Position numbers and translations under genes: made by a program. A stretch of 64,000 bases of DNA from Polynucleobacter sp. 80A-SIGWE (GTDB lineage Bacteria; Pseudomonadota; Gammaproteobacteria; Burkholderiales; Burkholderiaceae). The stretch spans positions 496,001 to 560,000 of the forward strand of contig NZ_JACVOR010000001.1 in NCBI RefSeq assembly GCF_018882295.1, written 5' to 3'. The notes under the pieces are model-generated. The model saw only the letters and a program-made list of their open reading frames with translations. It was not told where the DNA came from and did no database searches. Shown piece after piece: positions 30,408 to 39,669 of the stretch (its first letter is position 1; each line of letters begins with the position of its first letter).

Positions 30408-31469
30408 ATGGTTAAGAGCGATGCCCTGCAGGTTCATTTGAAGTCACTTAATTCAGCGGCTTCGTTAAAGCCCCTTTACATTTTTAGTGGTGATGAGCCC
30501 CTCCTCATGATGGAGGCGATGGATCAGCTGCGCGCTACTGCGAAAAAAATGGGCTACACCGATCGTGAAGTCTTATTGCAAGAGCGCGGGTTTGATTGGA
30601 GCGCTTTATTAAGTGCAGGCCAAACAATGTCTTTGTTCGGAGACAAGCGCTGGGTAGAGTTGCGTATACCAACAGGCAAGCCTGGCCGTGATGGTGCTGA
30701 TGCGCTCAAACAGTTCTCAGCCCAAATTGAGTCTCAGCTGGTGGGGCCCGAAGGACCAGATACTATTTTTTGCATCATCCTACCCAAATTAGATGGCAAG
30801 ACCAAAACCTCTGCCTGGTTTAGCGCTTTAGATGAAGCGGGCATGGCCATTCAATTGGATTCCTTGGATCGCACGCAATTGCCACAATGGATTGCAGGAC
30901 GACTCAAGAAGCAGGGCCAAGAAGTGCAGTCAGGTCCAGATGGGCAGCGCGCCTTAGCTTTTATTGCTGAGCAAGTGGAGGGTAACCTTATCGCTGCTCA
31001 CCAAGAGATTCAGAAACTAGGTTTGTTGCATCCTGCTGGGGTGCTGACGGAAGAGCAAATTCGGTCAGCCATTTTGAAGGTAGCTCGTTATAACGTCTTT
31101 GAATTAACTGAAGCGATGTTGGCTGGTGATCTGCCTCGCCTCAATCGCATGCTTGATGGCCTCAAAGGTGAGGGTGAGCCTTTGGTTTTGATTCTATGGA
31201 GCGTAACGGAAGAGCTTCGGATACTATCGAAACTGAAGGCAGCGAGTGATGCAGGAGAGTCAGTTCAGAATTTAATGCGTGCCAATCGTATCTGGGGCAA
31301 TAAAGAGCGTTTATATCCTATGGCTCTAAAACGGGTGCAGCCTTTGAAGTTGCGCAGAGCGATGCAGGTGGCAGCAGGCTTAGATCGCCAGGCCAAAGGT
31401 TTGCATGCGGCTGAATTACCAGCAGATCCTTGGGACGGCTTGCGTTTGGTGGGTAACTTATTGCGCTAG
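30408..31469 (+). CDS. holA: DNA polymerase III delta subunit
   Basis: A 353-residue clamp-loader subunit that opens the beta sliding clamp during replication. Typical features: PLYIFSGDEPLLMMEAMDQLR (about 22-42, the family N-terminal motif), the RecA-like first domain with IFCIILPKLDGKTKTSAWF, and the C-terminal collar helices with LHPAGVLTEEQIRSAI and FELTEAMLAGD. Length fits. It lies 19 nt after lptE and 62 nt before proA, as in many Gammaproteobacteria and Betaproteobacteria. Confidence 0.95.
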   Translation: MVKSDALQVHLKSLNSAASLKPLYIFSGDEPLLMMEAMDQLRATAKKMGYTDREVLLQERGFDWSALLSAGQTMSLFGDKRWVELRIPTGKPGRDGADALKQFSAQIESQLVGPEGPDTIFCIILPKLDGKTKTSAWFSALDEAGMAIQLDSLDRTQLPQWIAGRLKKQGQEVQSGPDGQRALAFIAEQVEGNLIAAHQEIQKLGLLHPAGVLTEEQIRSAILKVARYNVFELTEAMLAGDLPRLNRMLDGLKGEGEPLVLILWSVTEELRILSKLKAASDAGESVQNLMRANRIWGNKERLYPMALKRVQPLKLRRAMQVAAGLDRQAKGLHAAELPADPWDGLRLVGNLLR

Positions 31470-31531
31470 ATGGATTTAGGGTGAAGATTGAAGTTGAGAC
31501 AAAACAATATTAATTTAGATATAACAAAGAT

Positions 31532-32818
31532 ATGAGCAATTCAAAAAATACTATCGGGCAAATGATGCAAGATATTGGCCGACGTGCTCGTCAGGCTTCA
31601 CGCGCAATGGCGCGGGCATCTAGCGAACAGAAAAATCAGGCCTTATTGCATATTGCAAAGTTAGTTCGTGAGCGTTCTGAGGAAATTTTGCGAGTGAATG
31701 CACTTGATGTTGCTCGAGCAAAAGCCAATGGTCAAGACGCTGCTTTTATTGACCGACTCACCATGACTCCAAAGACCATTGAATCTATGGCCTTAGGTCT
31801 GGAGCAAATTGTTTCTCTTGAAGACCCGATTGGCAAAATAACGCCATTGCAAAAACAGGCCTCTGGTATTGAACTCGGTCAGATGCGTGTGCCACTCGGT
31901 GTGATTGGAATTATTTATGAGTCTCGCCCTAACGTCACGATTGATGCAGCCGCACTTTGCTTGAAGTCAGGTAATGCGGTTATCTTGCGTGGTGGTTCGG
32001 AGGCGATTGATTCAAATGCTATGTTGGCGCAATTGATTCAAGAAGGCTTAGATACTGCTAATTTGCCAATGGATGCGGTGCAGGTTGTGACCACTACAGA
32101 TCGCGCTGCTGTTGGTGAAATGATCACCATGACTGAATATATTGATGTGATCGTGCCACGCGGTGGTAAGAGTTTGATCGCCCGCTTGATGGCGGAAGCA
32201 CGTGTGCCGATGATTAAGCATTTGGACGGCATCTGCCATACCTATATTGATGCTGATGCAGATATCGCGATGGCGATTAAGGTTTGCGATAACGCTAAGA
32301 CACAGCGCTATGCTCCTTGCAATGCGATGGAAACACTCTTGGTCAATAAAACCATTGCAACTCAAGTGTTACCATCTCTTTGTAAGATTTACCAAGATAA
32401 GGGTGTGGAGTTGCGCGTTGATGCCCTTACACGCAATACTTTAGAGGCTGCAGGCTTCAAAAACCTAGTCACTGCAGTTGAAGAAGATTGGCAAACAGAA
32501 TATTTGGCACCAATTTTGTCGATTAAGACTGTTGCTGATATGGATGAGGCCATGAGCCATATTGAGCAGTACGGCAGTAAACATACCGATGCCATCATTA
32601 CCAATAATCAAGTGCAAGCGAATCGTTTTTTGCGGGAAGTTGATAGTGCCAGCGTAATGGTCAATGCTAGTACTCGTTTTGCGGATGGCTTTGAATATGG
32701 GCTTGGTGCTGAGATTGGCATCTCGAACGACAAATTACATGCTCGTGGCCCTGTGGGCCTAGATGGTCTTACTTCTCTCAAATACATCGTCATGGGTCAT
32801 GGCGAAATTCGCACTTAA
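31532..32818 (+). CDS. proA: Gamma-glutamyl phosphate reductase (glutamate-5-semialdehyde dehydrogenase)
   Basis: A 428-residue NADPH-dependent enzyme, second step of proline synthesis from glutamate. Signature stretches: [20 protein letters not shown] (about 126-145), [24 protein letters not shown] (about 207-217), and the catalytic cysteine in [14 protein letters not shown] (about 258-271). The family-type C-terminus [15 protein letters not shown] is present. Full length. It ends the leuS-lptE-holA-proA run; proB is not in the window. Confidence 0.97.
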   Translation: MSNSKNTIGQMMQDIGRRARQASRAMARASSEQKNQALLHIAKLVRERSEEILRVNALDVARAKANGQDAAFIDRLTMTPKTIESMALGLEQIVSLEDPIGKITPLQKQASGIELGQMRVPLGVIGIIYESRPNVTIDAAALCLKSGNAVILRGGSEAIDSNAMLAQLIQEGLDTANLPMDAVQVVTTTDRAAVGEMITMTEYIDVIVPRGGKSLIARLMAEARVPMIKHLDGICHTYIDADADIAMAIKVCDNAKTQRYAPCNAMETLLVNKTIATQVLPSLCKIYQDKGVELRVDALTRNTLEAAGFKNLVTAVEEDWQTEYLAPILSIKTVADMDEAMSHIEQYGSKHTDAIITNNQVQANRFLREVDSASVMVNASTRFADGFEYGLGAEIGISNDKLHARGPVGLDGLTSLKYIVMGHGEIRT

Positions 32819-32851
32819 TCTAGCTCCATTACAGAACGGAAATTATTCATC

Positions 32852-33277
32852 ATGGGCAATGCATATTTATGGACTAAGACCTTTCATATTGTTTTGATTG
32901 CCTCTTGGTTCGCAGGCTTATTTTATCTCCCGCGTATTTTTGTGAATTTGGCAGATGAAAAGAATCCCGAGGTGTATGCACGTCTTCTTGGGATGGCAGA
33001 CCGCCTCTTTCGTTTTATGACTATTTTGGCGGTACCGGCAGTCTTCTTGGGCTTAACCCTTTGGTTGCATTTCAAGATTGGTGCTGGTGAGGTTTGGATG
33101 CATGCCAAGATGTTTTTTGTCATCCTAGTCATTGGTTATCACCATGCTTGTTGGAGCTTGCTGAAGAAGTTTCGTAATGGTGTTAATACCCGTTCGGGAG
33201 TTTGGTTCCGCTGGTTTAACGAAGTGCCCGTAATTCTTTTGTTGGTTGTGACAGCCTTGGTAGTTATTAAGCCTTAA
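32852..33277 (+). CDS. hemJ: Protoporphyrinogen IX oxidase HemJ (CopD-like)
   Basis: A 141-residue membrane protein with four hydrophobic helices. The N-terminal WTKTFHIVLIASWFAGLFYL followed by PRIFV, with a conserved His about residue 12, is the HemJ (UPF0093) signature; a second His-rich helix reads YHHACWSLLKKF. HemJ converts protoporphyrinogen IX to protoporphyrin IX in haem synthesis in bacteria without HemG or HemY. Another haem gene, hemL, lies 2 kb downstream. Databases often label such proteins only as CopD-family; HemJ is the more specific reading but is not proven. Confidence 0.8.
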   Translation: MGNAYLWTKTFHIVLIASWFAGLFYLPRIFVNLADEKNPEVYARLLGMADRLFRFMTILAVPAVFLGLTLWLHFKIGAGEVWMHAKMFFVILVIGYHHACWSLLKKFRNGVNTRSGVWFRWFNEVPVILLLVVTALVVIKP

Positions 33278-33348
33278 CGCTGATCCTCGGCCAATTGTTT
33301 AATTCTTCTTGCTATTTTTTATTCCCCCTTTTTTAGATTGCTAGCCTC

Positions 33349-34815
33349 ATGAGATTTTTTGTTGTTTGTCCAGGTGGATTGGAAGTGCCTCTTGCACAAG
33401 AGCTGGCAAGCATTGCGCAGCGACCTGACTGTAAGGCTTTAGGCGCTTGGGTGATTGATCCTACGCCTACTAGCCCAACTGGTGGAGTGGGTTTAGCGGC
33501 ACCAATATCTGCTGCAATGGCTTTGAACCTGCATTCCCGTATTGCAAGCCGAGTCTTACTGCAAATGGCGGAATCGCCATATCGCCAAGAGGAAGATCTC
33601 TATAAATTAGCTAGCGGTTTAGCATGGGAGGAGTGGTTTTCTTCTAAACAAACTCTGCGCGTGGATGTGACTGCTCATCGTTCCCCGCTTAAGAGTTTGA
33701 ATTTCGCGACTCTAAAGATTAAGGACGCGATTGTGGATCGCCTACGTGATGTCACTGGCGATCGTCCTAGTATTGATACCGCGTTTCCGGATGTGCGTGT
33801 ACAAGCTCATCTGACTGCAACGCATGCCACTATCTATTTGGATACTTCTGGTGAGGCCTTATTTAAACGCGGCTGGCGAGACGAAAAAGGTGACGCTCCA
33901 TTAAAAGAAAATCTCGCGGCTGGAATTTTGTCGATTACCGGCTGGAAGCCTACTCAAACCCTATTTGATCCGATGTGCGGTAGCGGAACCTTTTTAATTG
34001 AAGCCGCGCAAATGGCATTAGGAGTTCCGCCAGGAGCAATTCGGGCAGGGATGTATGGTGATGATGCGAAGCCAAGTCGTTTGGCATATCGTCCATTGGT
34101 TACTTCGGCCCATGGTTTTGGATTTCAAAGACTCAAGCCTTTTAACGAGACTGCAGAGCAAAAGCGCTGGGGCTCCCTGAAAGACGCTGCACACGCTGAG
34201 ATGATGGAAAAACGCAAACAGTTCCCAGATTCAGAATCTTTAGGCATTAGCGGTGGCGATATTAATGAGCGCCTAGTGGCGATGTTTAAAGCTAATTGGC
34301 AGCGTGCTCAATTGCCTGGCCTGCCGGTGACTCGCCAGATTGATGCTTTGGCCAGCAAACCACCTGCAAATACTCAAGATGGTGTCATGCTCTTGAACCC
34401 GCCTTATGGTGAGCGCTTAGTGATCAAGGGTGGGCGAGGTCAGGATCGTGCTGCGGGCGGAGATATGGAGCAAGACGCCTACGAGCAAGCGGAGGAGCCA
34501 GAAGACCGCTATGCTTTTAATCTGGAAACCGGCCGTCAGAGCGCTAAACGTTCTAGCCGTGAGTCTCTCAAAAAGTTGCAAGCTCAAGAAGAGCAAGACC
34601 CCAAGTTTGTCGAGTTCTTGAGACAGTTTGGTCAGCACCTTAAAGATGCCTTCGGTGGCTGGCATGTCTTTGTATTAACAGCAGATATGGCCTTACCAGG
34701 GCAGTTGCGCATTAAAGAATCTAAGCGCACACCTTTATTTAATGGCCCGCTAGAGTGCAGACTGTTTAAGTTTGAGATGCATCAAAAACGCGATGCTGCA
34801 GCAGATTTAAAATAA
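33349..34815 (+). CDS. RlmL-like THUMP-domain 23S rRNA (guanine-N2) methyltransferase
   Basis: A 488-residue SAM-dependent RNA methyltransferase resembling the RlmL half of the E. coli RlmKL protein, which makes m2G2445 in 23S rRNA. The N-terminus (about 1-160) has ferredoxin-like and THUMP domains. The catalytic part has FDPMCGSGTFLIEAA (about 205-219) and the guanine-N2 methylase motif LNPPYGERL (about 349-357). Directly after this motif comes a charged insert of about 70 residues (359-428; Gly/Asp/Glu/Arg-rich). The RlmK domain is absent. It precedes the rubredoxin gene by 25 nt. Confidence 0.88.
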   Translation: MRFFVVCPGGLEVPLAQELASIAQRPDCKALGAWVIDPTPTSPTGGVGLAAPISAAMALNLHSRIASRVLLQMAESPYRQEEDLYKLASGLAWEEWFSSKQTLRVDVTAHRSPLKSLNFATLKIKDAIVDRLRDVTGDRPSIDTAFPDVRVQAHLTATHATIYLDTSGEALFKRGWRDEKGDAPLKENLAAGILSITGWKPTQTLFDPMCGSGTFLIEAAQMALGVPPGAIRAGMYGDDAKPSRLAYRPLVTSAHGFGFQRLKPFNETAEQKRWGSLKDAAHAEMMEKRKQFPDSESLGISGGDINERLVAMFKANWQRAQLPGLPVTRQIDALASKPPANTQDGVMLLNPPYGERLVIKGGRGQDRAAGGDMEQDAYEQAEEPEDRYAFNLETGRQSAKRSSRESLKKLQAQEEQDPKFVEFLRQFGQHLKDAFGGWHVFVLTADMALPGQLRIKESKRTPLFNGPLECRLFKFEMHQKRDAAADLK

Positions 34816-34840
34816 AAAAGTATAGACAAGGAAGGCGGCC

Positions 34841-35011
34841 ATGGAATTCAAAACATATATGTGTTTAATTTGCGGTTGGGTATATGACGAAGCTGCTGGT
34901 CTACCGGAAGAAGGTATTGCACCAGGAACGTTGTGGAAAGATGTACCTATGAACTGGACTTGTCCTGAGTGCGGTGCACGTAAGGAAGATTTTGAAATGA
35001 TGGCGATCTAA
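34841..35011 (+). CDS. Rubredoxin
   Basis: A 56-residue electron-transfer protein. The four iron-ligand cysteines are in CLICGWVYDEAAG (8 and 11) and CPECGARK (41 and 44), with the usual aromatic core (Tyr6, Trp13, Trp32, Trp39) and an acidic surface. Rubredoxins pass single electrons to partners such as alkane hydroxylases or flavoproteins; here the partner is unknown. AAGGAAGG sits 8-15 nt before the ATG. It lies between the RlmL-like gene and hemL; a rubredoxin upstream of hemL is a recurring arrangement in Burkholderiales. Confidence 0.95.
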   Translation: MEFKTYMCLICGWVYDEAAGLPEEGIAPGTLWKDVPMNWTCPECGARKEDFEMMAI

Positions 35012-35064
35012 TCGACTCAAATCAATTAATTACTAAATTACTTTAGCGAAAGCAGGGCAACATC

Positions 35065-36357
35065 TTGGGACAAAACGACATCTTATTTGAACGTGCGCAA
35101 AAAACGATTCCTGGCGGGGTTAACTCTCCAGTGCGCGCTTTTCGTCAGGTGGGTGGTACACCCCGTTTTGTTGCTAAAGCTAAAGGTCCTTATTTCTGGG
35201 ATGCCGAAGGTACGCGCTATATTGATTTGATTATGTCTTGGGGCCCCATGATTGCGGGCCATGCGAACCCAGAAGTGGTTGAAGCGGTAAAGCGAGCTGC
35301 AGAAACCAGCTTTAGCTTCGGCGCTCCTACCGAAGGTGAAATTGAGTTAGCAGAACGTATTTGCCAGTTGGTTCCTAGTATTGAGCAAGTACGCATGGTA
35401 TCGAGTGGAACCGAAGCCACCATGAGCGCTCTGCGTCTTGCACGTGGCTATACGGGCCGTGACCTTATCATCAAGTTCGAGGGCTGTTATCACGGACACG
35501 CAGATAGTTTGTTGGTGAAGGCAGGTTCTGGCCTCTTGACCTTTGCAGACTCCACTCAAAATGCCCCGTCATCTGGTGGCGTGCCACATGATTTAGTGAA
35601 ACATACTTTGGTGTTGCCATATAACGATGTGGCAGCTCTGAAGGAAGTATTTCAGAAGCAGGGCGATCAGATTGCGGCAGTCATTATTGAGCCGATTGCC
35701 GGCAATATGAATTTGATTAAACCTTCAAAAGAATTTTTATTGACGCTACGTCAGCTAACTAGCCAACATGGCAGCGTATTAATTTACGACGAAGTGATGA
35801 CCGGCTTTAGGGTTGCCTTAGGTGGGGCTCAATCTCTACAAGGCATTACGCCTGATCTTACCTGCCTTGGCAAGGTCATGGGCGGCGGCATGCCGATGGC
35901 TGCCTTTGGTGGTAAAAAAGAAATCATGTCCAAGCTTGCACCCTTGGGGAATGTTTACCAAGCGGGTACCTTGTCAGGTAACCCAGTAGCTGTAGCTGCA
36001 GGCTTAAAGACCTTAGAGATTATTTCTAGAGAAGGTTTCTATGAGTGTTTGACTGGTCAAACCGAAAAGCTCATGACTGGATTAAAGCTAGCTGCGGTCG
36101 AAGCGGGCGTACCGTTTGCTGTGGATAGCGTTGGCGGCATGTTCGGCTTCTATTTTGCTGATGAGGTACCAACTTCTTTTGAGGCGGTGACTAAAACTGA
36201 TATTGAAGCATTTAAGAAATTTTTTCATTTGATGCTCGATCAAGGGGTGTACTTAGCACCCTCTGCTTATGAGGCTGGATTTACCTCTATTACTCATGAC
36301 AATGCCGTACTTGATGAGATCATCGCCGCAGCAAAAACTGCATTTAAAAAGTTATAA
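35065..36357 (+). CDS. hemL: Glutamate-1-semialdehyde 2,1-aminomutase
   Basis: A 430-residue PLP enzyme that makes 5-aminolevulinate in the C5 route to haem. Start is TTG 35065, giving an N-terminus that aligns with the family ([19 protein letters not shown]); no ATG fits. AGCAGGG at 35051-35057 may be the ribosome binding site. Motifs: [20 protein letters not shown] (about 141-160), [11 protein letters not shown] (about 242-252) and the PLP-lysine region [17 protein letters not shown] (about 270-286). Full length. It lies 53 nt after the rubredoxin gene and converges on apaH. Confidence 0.97.
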   Translation: MGQNDILFERAQKTIPGGVNSPVRAFRQVGGTPRFVAKAKGPYFWDAEGTRYIDLIMSWGPMIAGHANPEVVEAVKRAAETSFSFGAPTEGEIELAERICQLVPSIEQVRMVSSGTEATMSALRLARGYTGRDLIIKFEGCYHGHADSLLVKAGSGLLTFADSTQNAPSSGGVPHDLVKHTLVLPYNDVAALKEVFQKQGDQIAAVIIEPIAGNMNLIKPSKEFLLTLRQLTSQHGSVLIYDEVMTGFRVALGGAQSLQGITPDLTCLGKVMGGGMPMAAFGGKKEIMSKLAPLGNVYQAGTLSGNPVAVAAGLKTLEIISREGFYECLTGQTEKLMTGLKLAAVEAGVPFAVDSVGGMFGFYFADEVPTSFEAVTKTDIEAFKKFFHLMLDQGVYLAPSAYEAGFTSITHDNAVLDEIIAAAKTAFKKL

Positions 36358-36373
36358 GAGGTAGAAGTCAGAA

Positions 36374-37213
36374 TTACATTCTGAGTGGATGGTCATAACC
36401 ATCCACTTGAATAATTCCTAAATTCTTATTAGGTTTACCCGATTCGGGTATTTCCATGGCGGTGAGTTTGCCGCCCCATACGCAACCAGTATCTAATCCA
36501 ATGACATGCTTATGTTGGAGTAGCCCTAGAGTTGACCAGTGCCCAAAGTAAATCAAAGTATCTTGCGTTTTTCTCTTAGGAGTTTTGAACCAGGGAATGT
36601 AGCCCTTCGGACCATCTTCAAAACCTTCTTTACTTTCAAACTCCATAGTGCCCGTAGGAGTGCAAAAACGAATACGGGTTAGTGCATTGGTAATGACGCG
36701 CAAACGCTCATAGCCTTTAAGGGAATTGTTCCATTTGTTTGGGGTATCACCATACATATTCGCTAAAAAATCCTTATAGGATTTGTTGCGAAGTGCTTTT
36801 TCTACTTCTTGTGCGCATTCAATCGTTTGCTGCAGATCCCATTGAGGCAAAACCCCAGCATGAACTGTTAAAACTTTTCCATTACTAAGAGCCATCGGCC
36901 GATGGCGTAACCAATGAATTAATTCAGCTCTATCGGGTGCATCCAGTATGGGCTGAACAGTATCCAACCCCTTGGTTTTGCGAATGCCTACATCTACGGC
37001 TAGCAAGTGCAGGTCATGATTCCCAAGAATGCATTCAATACGTTTTTCTTCTTGTAATTGCTTTAGATAGCGAAGGGTACCTAATGAGTCAGGACCTCGA
37101 TTCACAAGATCACCCAAAAAAATCATCTTAGATTGAGTAGGGAGTTTTTTGACGAGCGCTTTCAAGGACGGTGTGCACCCTTGAATATCCCCGACGGCGT
37201 AGATCTTGCTCAT
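36374..37213 (-). CDS. apaH: Bis(5'-nucleosyl)-tetraphosphatase, symmetrical
   Basis: A 279-residue metallophosphatase that splits diadenosine tetraphosphate into two ADP and can decap Np4-capped RNA. Metal-binding motifs: YAVGDIQGC (about 5-13), FLGDLVNRGPDSLGTL (about 32-47), ILGNHDLHLLAV (about 61-72), and the later VHAGVLPQW and IGLDTGCVWGGKLTAM. Full length. It converges on hemL and lies 36 nt downstream of phrB on the same strand. TAAGAT on the minus strand is 5 nt before its ATG, with no clear Shine-Dalgarno sequence. Confidence 0.96.
   Translation of the reverse strand: MSKIYAVGDIQGCTPSLKALVKKLPTQSKMIFLGDLVNRGPDSLGTLRYLKQLQEEKRIECILGNHDLHLLAVDVGIRKTKGLDTVQPILDAPDRAELIHWLRHRPMALSNGKVLTVHAGVLPQWDLQQTIECAQEVEKALRNKSYKDFLANMYGDTPNKWNNSLKGYERLRVITNALTRIRFCTPTGTMEFESKEGFEDGPKGYIPWFKTPKRKTQDTLIYFGHWSTLGLLQHKHVIGLDTGCVWGGKLTAMEIPESGKPNKNLGIIQVDGYDHPLRM
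36384..36407. repeat. 10-bp hairpin at the hemL/apaH junction
   Basis: AGTGGATGGT (36384-36393), loop CATA, ACCATCCACT (36398-36407). It lies inside the last codons of apaH and about 27 nt past the hemL stop. There is no T-tract, so a terminator role is uncertain. Confidence 0.35.
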
Positions 37214-37218
37214 ACCTT

Positions 37219-37224
37219 ATCTTA
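37219..37224 (-). promoter_or_regulatory. Candidate -10 box of apaH (leaderless)
   Basis: TAAGAT on the minus strand, five bases before the apaH ATG. The -35 is unclear. Confidence 0.3.
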
Positions 37225-37249
37225 AAGCCGAACGCACCAAAGCCCGCAA

Positions 37250-38740
37250 TTAAGTTGCGGAATCCTCGGTGGTGACTTTTTTAACTACGCTATAGCGCAC
37301 TAAGGTCTTTTTGCGCGCCTCATCATGATTAACAACCGGCAGGGGATAGTCACGACCCAGAAGAATGCCGGCAGCCTCCAGTTCAATATGACCGGCTTCC
37401 CAAGGTGCATGAATGGATTTCTTGGAGAGCTTATCCAGTTGAGGTAAGTAGCGACGGATAAATTTTCCTTCGGGATCAAACTTCTGGGATTGGGTGATCG
37501 GATTGAAGATGCGGAAGTAGGGTTGCGCATCGCATCCTGAAGAGGAGGCCCATTGCCACCCGCCATTGTTAGAAGACAGCTCAAAGTCATTGAGGTGTTT
37601 TGCAAAATACATTTCGCCCCAGCGCCAATCAATTCCTAGGTCTTTGGTGAGAAAGCTGGCAACCACCATGCGTAAGCGGTTATGCATATAGCCACTTTGG
37701 TTGAGTTGGCACATGGCAGCATCTACCAAGGGGTAACCCGTTTTGCCATCACACCAAGCTTTAAATAATTTCTTGGCAGTAGCACCGCTTTCCCATTCGA
37801 TATTGTCGTAGTCTGGCTTGAAGGCTGCGCCCTCAGCAAGGCGTGGGTGATTCGCCAAAATCATGAAATAGAAATCACGCCAAATCAGTTCGCTTAACCA
37901 GATCGTTGCACCCATGCTGCCAGCAAGCATGCGGCGGTGTGCTTCGCGTACCAAGCCTCGAATGGATAGCATGCCAAAGCGGAGGTGTGTGGATAGATAG
38001 CTCACGCCTTTGATGGCAGGGAAGTCTCGACCGATTTGGTATTGATCGATGCGGTGTAGGAAATCCTCCAAGAAACTCTGCCCACCCTCCGATCCCGGAG
38101 GAAGATAAGTTTCAATCCCAGTCGGGCTAAAGCCCATAGACTCTAGGGGTGGAAAGGGCACCTCTAATGATTTTGGGATAGCGGCTAACTGACCTTTTTT
38201 AGGGTCGCAGTCATAAGCGGCAATATCTTTTTCTTGCAGCGTCTTAAGCCAATTATTTTTATAAGGGGTGAAGATTGAGAAAACGGTGTTGGAGTTGGTG
38301 AGAATTTCTTTTTTCTCAAAGATGACCTGATCTTTGAAGGTCTCCAATTCAATACCAAATTTCTCTAGTGATCTTGCTATAGAAGCATCACGGGCTATGG
38401 CCGAGGGCTCATAGTCATGATTGGTGTAAACGGTATTAACGCCCAAAGCTTCCGCAATCTTCGGAATACACGTAGTGGGTTTTCCGTACTGAACAATGAG
38501 TCCGCCACCTAGTTTGCGTAATTGTTCATCGATTTGTTCTAGACCCTGCCAAATGAAGTCTACACGCCGATCATGCTTCAGACCGCTTGCATCTAGATCT
38601 TCAGACTTCAGTGGATCCAGAATTTCAGTATCGAAGATAAACGCTAGCCAAACTTGGCTATTATTTTTCAGGGCGTGATGAAGGGCGGCGTTGTCATAGA
38701 GACGCAGGTCGCGACGGAGCCAAACGAGAGCTTTTTGCAT
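37250..38740 (-). CDS. phrB: Deoxyribodipyrimidine photolyase
   Basis: A 496-residue FAD-containing photolyase that repairs UV-induced cyclobutane pyrimidine dimers with blue light. The N-terminal antenna-cofactor domain has VWLRRDLRLYDNAAL. The C-terminal FAD domain has STHLRFGMLSIR (about 248-259), IWLSELIWRDFYFMIL, and the DNA/FAD-binding run GYMHNRLRMVVASFL (about 350-364) and LSSNNGGWQWASSSGCDAQP (about 389-408). It matches class I CPD photolyases in length and motifs. TAATAT (minus strand) lies 7 nt before the ATG. It diverges from the ElyC-like gene and fits an organism of sunlit water. Confidence 0.95.
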   Translation of the reverse strand: MQKALVWLRRDLRLYDNAALHHALKNNSQVWLAFIFDTEILDPLKSEDLDASGLKHDRRVDFIWQGLEQIDEQLRKLGGGLIVQYGKPTTCIPKIAEALGVNTVYTNHDYEPSAIARDASIARSLEKFGIELETFKDQVIFEKKEILTNSNTVFSIFTPYKNNWLKTLQEKDIAAYDCDPKKGQLAAIPKSLEVPFPPLESMGFSPTGIETYLPPGSEGGQSFLEDFLHRIDQYQIGRDFPAIKGVSYLSTHLRFGMLSIRGLVREAHRRMLAGSMGATIWLSELIWRDFYFMILANHPRLAEGAAFKPDYDNIEWESGATAKKLFKAWCDGKTGYPLVDAAMCQLNQSGYMHNRLRMVVASFLTKDLGIDWRWGEMYFAKHLNDFELSSNNGGWQWASSSGCDAQPYFRIFNPITQSQKFDPEGKFIRRYLPQLDKLSKKSIHAPWEAGHIELEAAGILLGRDYPLPVVNHDEARKKTLVRYSVVKKVTTEDSAT

Positions 38741-38747
38741 AGCCCCT

Positions 38748-38753
38748 ATATTA
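38748..38753 (-). promoter_or_regulatory. Candidate -10 box of phrB (leaderless)
   Basis: TAATAT on the minus strand, seven bases before the phrB ATG; AGGGG in between is too close to the ATG for a normal Shine-Dalgarno sequence. Confidence 0.3.
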
Positions 38754-38819
38754 GGGCTTATTGAGGAGCTTCGCTGGGCTTGCGAGTAATATTCCGCTTA
38801 TTAAATAGATTGATCACTG

Positions 38820-39638
38820 ATGGATACTTTATTTTTCGTTTTTTCAAAACTAGTGCAGTTTTGCATTGAGCCCCTCAACTGGGTAATCGTTTTTGTGGCG
38901 CTCAGCCTGCTATTTCTAAGTCTTAGAAAAACCCATCTATGCAAACGATTCTTGCTATTCGCTTTGGCAGACTTATTGCTGGTTGGATGGTTGCCAACTT
39001 CCGAGGTCTTTTTAAGAGCTCTTGAAGATAGCGTTCCTAAGGTTCAGCTTGCTCAGATGTCGGAGGCAGACTTTGGCGGGATCATTATTTTGGGCGGCGC
39101 CATTGAGGGCGGCGAGATTGCAGAGGATCGTGGCGAGGTATCAATTTATTCCTCGGCCGAGCGAGTCACCAAAGCCTTTGAGCTTATTCGCAAGTATCCC
39201 GATCTGCCTTTTATCTTTAGCGGCTTCTCTGGGCGCCTTTCTCCTAAGGGCATTTCTGAGGCGGATGCCTTTAAGCAGCTGATCGCGGAGCAGGGTTTGC
39301 CGGACAAAAATGCCCATTACGAAAACCAATCCCGCAATACTTATGAAAATGTCATATTGATGAAGCCGATGATCTTGGAGCTGGGGGCTGAGAGCGCCAA
39401 AGAAGCTAGTGCACCCCTAAAACCTTGGCTGATGATTACTTCGGCATCGCACATGTACCGATCAGTAAAGATTTTCCAGAGGCGGGGAGTTGAGGTAATT
39501 CCGGTTCCCGTCGACTACCAAACTAGCAACCAGCTTCGCTGGGGTAAGTTTGACCTAGAGGATGGCGTGCAAAACTGGAATAAGGTGGTGCATGAGGTAG
39601 TTGGTCTTTTAGCCTACTGGCTCACTGGAAAGATCTAA
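38820..39638 (+). CDS. ElyC/YdcF-family membrane protein (DUF218)
   Basis: A 272-residue protein with two N-terminal membrane helices (about 10-37 and 45-62) and a periplasmic DUF218 domain. Motifs: GGIIILGGAIEGG (about 85-97), FIFSGFSGRLSPKGISEADA (about 130-149), and the conserved ENQSRNTYENVILM (about 166-179) and ITSASHMYRS (about 206-215). E. coli ElyC (YcbC) of this family influences peptidoglycan assembly and undecaprenyl phosphate use. It stands alone between phrB (divergent) and algH. The exact biochemical activity is unknown. Confidence 0.85.
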   Translation: MDTLFFVFSKLVQFCIEPLNWVIVFVALSLLFLSLRKTHLCKRFLLFALADLLLVGWLPTSEVFLRALEDSVPKVQLAQMSEADFGGIIILGGAIEGGEIAEDRGEVSIYSSAERVTKAFELIRKYPDLPFIFSGFSGRLSPKGISEADAFKQLIAEQGLPDKNAHYENQSRNTYENVILMKPMILELGAESAKEASAPLKPWLMITSASHMYRSVKIFQRRGVEVIPVPVDYQTSNQLRWGKFDLEDGVQNWNKVVHEVVGLLAYWLTGKI

Positions 39639-39655
39639 CCAGGGTAAGAATTCGG

Positions 39656-39661
39656 TAAAAT
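39656..39661 (+). promoter_or_regulatory. Candidate -10 box of algH operon (near-leaderless)
   Basis: TAAAAT, eight bases before ATG 39670. No Shine-Dalgarno sequence is seen in between. Confidence 0.3.
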
Positions 39662-39669
39662 AAACCCAC

